The translations under genes and the position numbers were made by a program. Under the pieces are notes generated by a model. It saw only the letters and a program-made list of their open reading frames with translations, ran no database searches and was not told where the DNA came from. A stretch of 45,759 nt of DNA from Thalassotalea sp. 42_200_T64 (GTDB lineage Bacteria; Pseudomonadota; Gammaproteobacteria; Enterobacterales; Alteromonadaceae), in NCBI GenBank assembly GCA_002162925.1, contig MABC01000039.1, forward strand, positions 1 to 45,759, written 5' to 3'. Shown piece after piece: positions 43,899 to 45,759 of the stretch; the stretch's first letter is position 1, and each line of letters opens with the position of its first letter.

Positions 43899-44973
43899 AC
43901 AATATATCCGTCAAGGCGATGCCTAAGCCAATGCGGTTTTGGTTATGATTATAATCAATTAATGATTCACCGTAACCACTGAACACTTGCAAGTAGCCAC
44001 GTAAACGTCCCCACAATGGGAAAGTTACCCCTAGCTCAGCGGCGCCCTTATGGGTGGCAAAATTTTGGCGAAAGCCCAGTGAAAATTCCAGAGTGTCATA
44101 CTGATAGACTACAGCACCTTGAAAATAGCCCATGTATTCATGGATATCTGGGTTATCATCGCCTTCCGGATCTAATGAACCATCTTCCATGATTTCTTTT
44201 TCATCTTCCTCTAAGCGATACCAAGGTTTTATTGAAAAAGCAAAATCCCCCTTTTCAAACAAAAAGTTCAGATAAACTCGATTCCAACTGCGTGATATCG
44301 CCGTTGACCGGCCATTAGACTGATGTTCAATACCCAACACAACCCCGGTATTTCCCTCATACGGGTGCCAATCAACTCCGGTCAAATAAAAAAATTCAGG
44401 TTGGTAATTGGTTTCTCGAAACGGTTTAGAAATACCATCGGCATATAACTGCCACCATGACTGTATGGTCATGCCAAAATAAAGCGAGTCACCTTCAAAA
44501 AACATGTCATCGTAATTTAACGGCACCTTGATACTTAATTGATATTTTGCTTCATGATCTTCTATGTTCTCTGACCACGAGGGGGCGGCTTGTTGGTAAA
44601 CTTTGCGGTTTATACCATCCGAGACAGACACAGGTAAAATGTAGTTCATCTTATGTGGAGTGATAACATAAGGGTTAAACGCAGTTTTTTGTTCGCTCAT
44701 AATGCGCTTAGAAATAGCGCCAGCTTTAGAAGTATCTTTTGGGCCATTCACTTCAACATCACATTCTTGACGAATTTGCGACACCAACACTTCACCACCA
44801 ACTTCATTGAGTTTTTCAGCTAAACAGGCTTGTGTTTTAGGATCAAGAGCTGCTTGCTCAACGGTTTGCTCGACAACATCTTTCTCGGTTTCTTCGGCAC
44901 TCACCATAGTCAAGGGCAACAATGACAGACAAAACAGCGAAACTTTAAAACCTGGATGTTTTTGATTATTCAT
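43897..44973 (-). CDS. pldA: Outer-membrane phospholipase A
   Basis: PldA (OMPLA) is a calcium-dependent outer-membrane phospholipase that removes phospholipids misplaced in the outer leaflet. The 358-residue precursor has a signal peptide (LFCLSLLPLTMVSAEE), an extra acidic linker of about 75 residues with four cysteines, and a 12-strand barrel. The catalytic triad is visible as His217 and Ser219 in GIEHQSNGRS and Asn231 in SRSWNRVY, with the same spacing as His142, Ser144, Asn156 of E. coli. The N-terminal linker makes it longer than E. coli PldA (289). A huge hairpin lies at its stop. It stands where tsf and rpsB would be expected. Confidence 0.93.
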   Translation of the reverse strand: MNNQKHPGFKVSLFCLSLLPLTMVSAEETEKDVVEQTVEQAALDPKTQACLAEKLNEVGGEVLVSQIRQECDVEVNGPKDTSKAGAISKRIMSEQKTAFNPYVITPHKMNYILPVSVSDGINRKVYQQAAPSWSENIEDHEAKYQLSIKVPLNYDDMFFEGDSLYFGMTIQSWWQLYADGISKPFRETNYQPEFFYLTGVDWHPYEGNTGVVLGIEHQSNGRSTAISRSWNRVYLNFLFEKGDFAFSIKPWYRLEEDEKEIMEDGSLDPEGDDNPDIHEYMGYFQGAVVYQYDTLEFSLGFRQNFATHKGAAELGVTFPLWGRLRGYLQVFSGYGESLIDYNHNQNRIGLGIALTDIL

Positions 44974-45109
44974 GTGTTCAAGACTCCCTTCTTATCTTTA
45001 CTACCTGTCATTTTTTCGTAAGGCCAAGTAAATTAAAGATAAATTTATTGTTATTAACATTGATAATAGCAAAGTTTAAGCAGAAATATAGGTGAAGCAA
45101 AAATAGTCT

Positions 45110-45343
45110 TTAAATAAAACCTTTTGCAAGTTTTTTATATAACTCGTTAGCGATTAAATAATCCCCTTCAAGTTCACACACTTCGCCTCTGCGCAGCAAT
45201 TCTAAAATGAACTGTTTATTACCGGCTATCGCCTGCTGGCAAATTTGCTCATTGCTATACTCGTTGAAATTAACGGTATTTTCAAAATGCTTCTTGCCAT
45301 TTAATCTTGTAAATTCACTAACCATTTTATTTACTTGCACCAT
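45110..45343 (-). CDS. Small protein of unknown function
   Basis: This 77-residue protein starts MVQVNKMVSEFTRL and includes SNEQICQQAIAGNKQFILEL and LIANELYKKLAKGF. It is helical in character, with no signal or membrane segment, and resembles no family I can name; the C-terminal helix pair vaguely suggests a tetratricopeptide-like hairpin. GGGAGAG precedes the ATG by 7 bases, which supports translation. It is transcribed towards pldA and begins about 160 bp from the IS4-type end. Confidence 0.55.
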   Translation of the reverse strand: MVQVNKMVSEFTRLNGKKHFENTVNFNEYSNEQICQQAIAGNKQFILELLRRGEVCELEGDYLIANELYKKLAKGFI

Positions 45344-45458
45344 AATCGCTCTCCCTACTGACTAGTCGTAATCATAGTACAGCTTAGCGAAATAACACAG
45401 CGATAAAGTGACAATGTAATGAGCAATTATGATCAAAAGTGTCAGCAGCATCCCTCCG

Positions 45459-45537
45459 TGTCAACTGATCACTGTCAAATAGGGAGGTTCCGACCTTCGT
45501 CTAACACCGATCAGTTAAGGAAAATGATCGGTTGACA
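45459..45537. repeat. Nested inverted repeats at the IS4-type end
   Basis: TGTCAACTGATCA at 45459-45471 is the complement of TGATCGGTTGACA at 45525-45537 with one mismatch. CCCTCC (45452-45457) and GGGAGG (45482-45487) form another pair. The first pair spans the predicted element border, so the outer part may be a remnant of another IS end. Confidence 0.5.
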
Positions 45538-45759
45538 TAAAAAAGGATCCTACGACAATAACCCTTTCTATTTCGTCAGGGTTACTTTCATGCTTTCAAA
45601 TTGATTAATTGATACAGAGTTATTTGCTGCACCTGAAGATTTATCGATATTTCAAAAAGCACTACCTATGGAATGGATTGAGCAAGCATTAGATGAAACC
45701 AATAAAGCGAGTATGAGAAGACGTAAACTTCCCGCTGAACTCGTTGTTTGGTTGGTAGT
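45503..45759 (+). mobile_element. Left end of an IS4-family insertion sequence, cut by the window edge
   Basis: AACACCGATCAGTTAAGG at 45503-45520 resembles the left terminal repeat of IS4-type elements (IS4 itself has CCGATCAGTTAAGG). Its transposase frame begins 85 bp inside. ACCGATCA and TGATCGGT (45506-45513, 45525-45532) can pair, possibly insulating the transposase from outside transcription. The right end lies outside. Confidence 0.72.
45590..45759 (+). pseudogene. IS4-family transposase N-terminus with a stop at codon 5
   Basis: IS4 transposases are DDE enzymes that move the element by cutting both strands. From the ATG at 45590 the frame reads MLSN, then TGA at 45602-45604, then LIDTELFAAPEDLSIFQ, KALPMEWIEQALDETNKAS and RRKLPAELVVWLV to the window edge. 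This is the IS4 N-terminal domain, in which ELVVWLV is highly typical. The stop is in the same frame as what follows, so this is a nonsense change, not a frameshift. No ATG lies between the stop and the conserved PMEW; initiation at ATT or TTA is unlikely. The gene is probably inactive, or there is a sequencing error. The catalytic residues are beyond the window. Confidence 0.75.

Overview
The window looks like chromosomal DNA of a marine gammaproteobacterium of the Alteromonadales, most likely Colwelliaceae (Colwellia/Thalassotalea-like). The reasons are the AT-leaning base composition, the protein families (DUF2789, DUF3192, Syd, PpnN, Xni, RlmM, SirB1/SirB2, NAD-type isocitrate dehydrogenase) and the many short ATACCAA...TTGGTAT intergenic repeats. 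I had no database access, so the genus is an inference. No rRNA, tRNA or CRISPR array was recognised.

Layout. Positions 1-800 hold a type II toxin-antitoxin locus (ParD-like antitoxin intact, ParE toxin frameshifted) and possibly the start of a gene running off the left edge. Positions 1084-3800 are a nitric-oxide-response cluster read leftwards: nsrR, nnrS, norE-like, norF-like, with a good NsrR operator before nsrR. Positions 3900-6500 carry small accessory genes (Mpo1-like/DUF962, GNAT acetyltransferase, DUF2789, a DUF3192 lipoprotein, a short KfrA_N-like protein). Positions 6490-14460 hold a housekeeping group: syd, queF, ppnN, xni, a second DUF3192 protein, isocitrate dehydrogenase, rlmM, a DUF423 membrane protein and an alpha/beta hydrolase. 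Positions 14650-18610 look decayed: a TonB-dependent receptor broken by two frameshifts and one nonsense codon, 521 bp of non-coding DNA and an AgaR/DeoR-type regulator. Next, read leftwards, come sirB2-sirB1-DUF819-kdsA (22196 to 18733) and sstT.

From 43637 to 24256 nearly everything lies on the minus strand in the conserved order pyrH-frr-uppS-cdsA-dxr-rseP-bamA-skp-lpxD-fabZ-lpxA-lpxB-rnhB-dnaE-accA-tilS. This block links ribosome recycling, isoprenoid and undecaprenyl phosphate supply, phospholipid and lipid A synthesis, outer-membrane protein assembly, sigmaE signalling, DNA replication and fatty acid synthesis. Seven of its sixteen genes start with TTG or GTG. The usual upstream partners rpsB-tsf are absent; pldA (outer-membrane phospholipase A), a small unknown ORF and the left end of an IS4-family element with a stop at codon 5 are found instead, and the window ends inside that transposase.

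Repeats are the most distinctive feature. One family has ATACCAA-type termini (complete copies of 38-130 bp and many half-sites, several overlapping stop codons). A second family has 46-bp units in two arrays in opposite orientation flanking sstT-tilS. There are also two long perfect palindromes (65 and 44 bp), a 7-bp minisatellite beside uppS, and an inverted pair of DnaA-box-like sites. I found no clearly new multi-gene system; the best candidates for novelty are these repeat families and the orphaned or decaying loci.
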